NCBI GenBank assembly: GCA_964502145.1
Contig: CAZCVI010000010.1
Location: forward strand, 1-64,000
Source of the DNA: CAZCVI01 sp964502145
GTDB lineage: Bacteria > Acidobacteriota > Aminicenantia > UBA2199
Length of the DNA stretch: 64,000 nt
Direction: 5' to 3'
The notes under the pieces were generated by a model, which was not told where the DNA came from, searched no databases, and worked only from the letters and a program-made list of their open reading frames with translations. Both the position numbers and the translations under genes were made by a program. Position 1 is the stretch's first letter; each line of letters opens with the position of its first letter. Positions 61,606-64,000 of the stretch are shown in pieces.

Positions 61606-63540
61606 ATGAGTACTCCACGCGGTGTTCTGGTCAAGGTTTCACTTTCTTATACTATTTTCGAACCGCTGACATACCGATTTGATGGGGAACCGGAAATGGT
61701 ACAGCCGGGGCAACGGGTGGTGGTGCCATTGATGAACCGTCTGGCCACTGGCTGGGTGATGGCTGTCGATTCCCAATACACGGGCCGGGTGAAAAGTATT
61801 GTGGGTGTGATGGATGATGGATATATTCCCGCGCCCCACTTCATGGAATTTGCCGACGCCGTGTCCGCCATTTATTTCACTTCTGCTGGTTCTTTGTTGG
61901 ACAGTTCCGTCTCCCCTAAAAGCAAAGCCTTGTCTGCGTTCTCTTTTGAAGGGGAAAAAGGAATTGAAAAATATAAGAACCAGCCCTTAAAGGTGTTGCA
62001 GCCATTAGCCAAAAGAGGGCCGTTGCGATTCTTTATTAAGAGTCGTAACCAGAAAGAGTCATCTGATGTTCCTGTGCTTGTCGCCAAAGCGCTGGAACCC
62101 ACCCAATCTACTGCTACGACCTGTTTTTTATTGAGTTCAGATCGTTTGGCTTTTTACGCGGAGCGTATCCGGGAAACCTTGGCCCGCCAAGAAAGTGTTC
62201 TGATCGTGGTGCCGGATAATTTCACGGCAGCTTATATTAAGGAAGCACTGGCTGGTCAAGATGTGGCCGTGGATATCTACAATTCCGAGATGAAACTGGC
62301 GGACCGGGAAAAAATATGGCAGGGTTATGTCCAAGAAGGCAGAGTAGGGGTGGTAACCGGTGGTCTTTCTGCCGCCTTGTTGCCCATTGGAAATCTCGGT
62401 TTGATTATTGCTGAGCGAGCCGGTTCTGCCAATTACAAACGTCTCGCTTATTCCAAATTTAATACTCTCTTATTGGCGCAGTTGCGAGCCAAGTATGAAC
62501 AGGTGCCCCTGCTGGAGGGTTTTTCCACGTATACCGTGTATGCCTATAATAACCGGGAATTGGTGCCACCGTTGGATAAACGCGAAGAGCAAGTTCTGGC
62601 CAATGTTCATATGATTCCGGGTGGTTTGAAAGGTATCCCTGAATCGCTGGTGGAATTGGTGGGGCACTATTTCCAAGACAATAAAAAAATATTGCTACTG
62701 GTTAACCGCAAGGGCAGCACTGATTTTCTGTATTGTGGGAAATGCAAAAAAGTGAGCCGCTGTCCCCAGTGTGATGGCCTTCTGGATGTAGCTGCAGAAT
62801 TTTGTATTACTTGCACCCAGTGTGGGTTCAAGCAAGAGAGTTTTAATGTTTGTCCCGTGTGTCGCGGGAATCTGACCGTGGTGCAGGATATCAGTATGAC
62901 CTCATTGGTCAAGGTGTTGTCTGGTCGGGTCGTGGAAACGGGAATCATCACCCTGTCTGCCGAGGATTTAAAGATTGAAGATTTGTCGCTCTTACGCCAG
63001 CACGTGGTGGCCAGTAAGCTGGTGATTGCCACGCCCATGTTGATCAATCCATTTTTTAAGGGCATGTTTGACGTGGTGATTTACATCCGTCCCGAATCCT
63101 ATGTGAATCTTGATGAATACGATGCTGCCGAGCGCGTGTTTTCCTTGGTCGCCGAGATGAAGGAGATGGTCGCGTCCGGTGGGGTGGTGGATATTTTTTC
63201 CACCTTTCATTTTTTTTATTCATTGAAGTTGGCCAATGATGAGGAGGCTTTTTTTGAGCGGGAGCTGAAGTATCGCGAGTGGTTTCGTCTGCCACCTTTT
63301 TGTAATGTGTATCATATTGAAATCAAGGGGAAAGTCTTGCGGGAACTGGCACAACAGATGCGCGATATCTACATAAAAGAGAAAGAGCGATTGGGCATCA
63401 AAAAAATCTACTTGAATGGCAGAGCCGCAGTACGGGGCAATTATAAAGGCACAATGGAAGCCCATGCCTTACCTCAGGCCATCCGGGAATCGGGGTTATT
63501 AAGCAATCGGGATATTTCCATCAGCTTGGAATTGAGTTAA
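61606..63540 (+). CDS. PriA-like primosomal protein lacking helicase motifs
   Basis: About 644 residues with the PriA layout. The N-terminal 3'-DNA-binding domain has YRFDGEPEMVQPGQRVVVPL. A RecA-like region follows, and then the zinc module with paired cysteines (CGKCKKVSRCPQC, CITCTQCG, CPVCRG). The Walker A GxTGSGKT that PriA carries is absent, and the DEEH box is replaced by IIAERAGSANYK, so ATP-driven unwinding is unlikely. It probably acts as a structural replication-restart factor. An in-frame TTG at 61600 is closer to the AAGGGA site. Confidence 0.85.
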   Translation: MSTPRGVLVKVSLSYTIFEPLTYRFDGEPEMVQPGQRVVVPLMNRLATGWVMAVDSQYTGRVKSIVGVMDDGYIPAPHFMEFADAVSAIYFTSAGSLLDSSVSPKSKALSAFSFEGEKGIEKYKNQPLKVLQPLAKRGPLRFFIKSRNQKESSDVPVLVAKALEPTQSTATTCFLLSSDRLAFYAERIRETLARQESVLIVVPDNFTAAYIKEALAGQDVAVDIYNSEMKLADREKIWQGYVQEGRVGVVTGGLSAALLPIGNLGLIIAERAGSANYKRLAYSKFNTLLLAQLRAKYEQVPLLEGFSTYTVYAYNNRELVPPLDKREEQVLANVHMIPGGLKGIPESLVELVGHYFQDNKKILLLVNRKGSTDFLYCGKCKKVSRCPQCDGLLDVAAEFCITCTQCGFKQESFNVCPVCRGNLTVVQDISMTSLVKVLSGRVVETGIITLSAEDLKIEDLSLLRQHVVASKLVIATPMLINPFFKGMFDVVIYIRPESYVNLDEYDAAERVFSLVAEMKEMVASGGVVDIFSTFHFFYSLKLANDEEAFFERELKYREWFRLPPFCNVYHIEIKGKVLRELAQQMRDIYIKEKERLGIKKIYLNGRAAVRGNYKGTMEAHALPQAIRESGLLSNRDISISLELS

Positions 63541-63597
63541 TAACCCATTAAAAAAAAGACTCCCACGAATTTGCACGATTAAAAGAAACGAATCTAT

Positions 63598-63626
63598 TTG
63601 TAGTTATTAGCTTAAAACGGTATTCT
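63598..63626 (+). promoter_or_regulatory. promoter candidate for the terminal secreted protein
   Basis: TTGTAG at 63598-63603, a 17-bp spacer and TATTCT at 63621-63626, 22 bases before the start codon. Confidence 0.35.
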
Positions 63627-63647
63627 TAAAATTTATAAGGAGAAAGC

Positions 63648-64000
63648 ATGAAAGACTATCCAATAATCCAGAACATATTAAAAGTGGTTTTTATTTTATT
63701 TCTACTGACCGCCAGCACGGCATTAATGGCACAGGGAACCCCTACGGCCACTACTGATGGGGCTTCAGCCATCACGGCCTATGAAGCCACTTTAAATGGC
63801 ACGGTTAATGCCAATGGGTCCAGTACCACCGTTACCTTTGAATACGGCATTAACACTAACTACGGCAGAACCATCACTGCCGACCAAAGCCCCATTAGCG
63901 GCAGCACCAACACCGCGGTCAGCAAAATAATTGAGGAGCTAATTCCCAATACTACCTATCACTACCGCGTGGTGGCGGTGAATGGAAACGGAACTGCCTA
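63648..64000 (+). CDS. secreted fibronectin-III-like repeat protein, cut by the window end
   Basis: The ATG at 63648 has AAGGAG upstream and opens a signal peptide (about residues 1-28, ending ALMAQG). The following stretch (ATLNGTVNANGSSTTVTFEY, NTTYHYRVVAVN) is the repeat unit of Gly/Thr-rich fibronectin-III-like surface proteins. Only 117 codons are present. It is probably a large cell-surface adhesin or enzyme module; the rest lies beyond the window. Confidence 0.8.
   Translation, partial: MKDYPIIQNILKVVFILFLLTASTALMAQGTPTATTDGASAITAYEATLNGTVNANGSSTTVTFEYGINTNYGRTITADQSPISGSTNTAVSKIIEELIPNTTYHYRVVAVNGNGTA

Overview
The window is a gene-dense, moderately AT-rich bacterial chromosome segment carrying housekeeping, cell-envelope and signalling genes. 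The lineage looks like a deep-branching Gram-negative group such as Aminicenantes or Acidobacteriota. Pointers are a GWxTD-domain lipoprotein, paired M16 peptidases, several Hanks-type Ser/Thr kinases, Gld-type ABC genes and very frequent 9-bp intergenic microsatellites. This assignment is inference, because no rRNA or marker phylogeny was run.

Layout. 1-5.3 kb: GWxTD lipoprotein, mannose-1-phosphate guanylyltransferase, an active/inactive M16 peptidase pair. 5.4-12.3 kb: C_GCAxxG_C_C protein, STAS protein, aminotransferase, an unrecognised conserved protein, homoserine dehydrogenase, FmdB zinc ribbon, phosphoglycerate mutase, GNAT. 12.4-17.4 kb: cNMP-binding patatin phospholipase and, on the minus strand, a retropepsin-like protease and two glycosyltransferases. 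17.6-23.3 kb: a signalling run (receiver-kinase fusion, HAMP sensor, coiled-coil membrane protein) followed by a TrmA/RlmD-type RNA methyltransferase. 23.7-28.8 kb: a large beta-helix surface protein behind a sigma-54-like promoter, then GntR plus SPFH. 28.8-34.7 kb: an accessory island holding one 3.7-kb STAND-type gene (SMEK-like, NACHT-like NTPase, ten WD40 repeats) inside about 2.2 kb of sequence without convincing genes. 34.7-43.7 kb: Ser/Thr kinase, tandem-fused phosphofructokinase, a four-gene Gld-like ABC operon. 43.8-52 kb: mevalonate diphosphate decarboxylase, a 53-codon gene, a lone GspF homologue, then on the minus strand nadC-nadB-methyltransferase-glycosyltransferase-flippase and tRNA-Lys. 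52-63.5 kb: serC, a serA-like gene, a pterin-binding protein, a YdcH-like protein, pssA, an MsbA-like exporter, yicC, gmk, split coaC/coaB, type-4 uracil-DNA glycosylase and a PriA homologue without helicase motifs. A secreted repeat protein starts at 63.6 kb and runs off the end.

The strongest candidate for an undescribed system is the lone SMEK/NACHT/WD40 gene. Its architecture resembles bacterial NLR-like anti-phage proteins, and it has its own promoter. The spacer behind it carries a 21-bp phased repeat array and two similar dyads. Other unusual points are an apparent ATT start in pssA, a helicase-dead PriA, a tandem phosphofructokinase with a degenerate C-terminal half, and a 9-bp intergenic repeat that extends into the 3' end of one gene.
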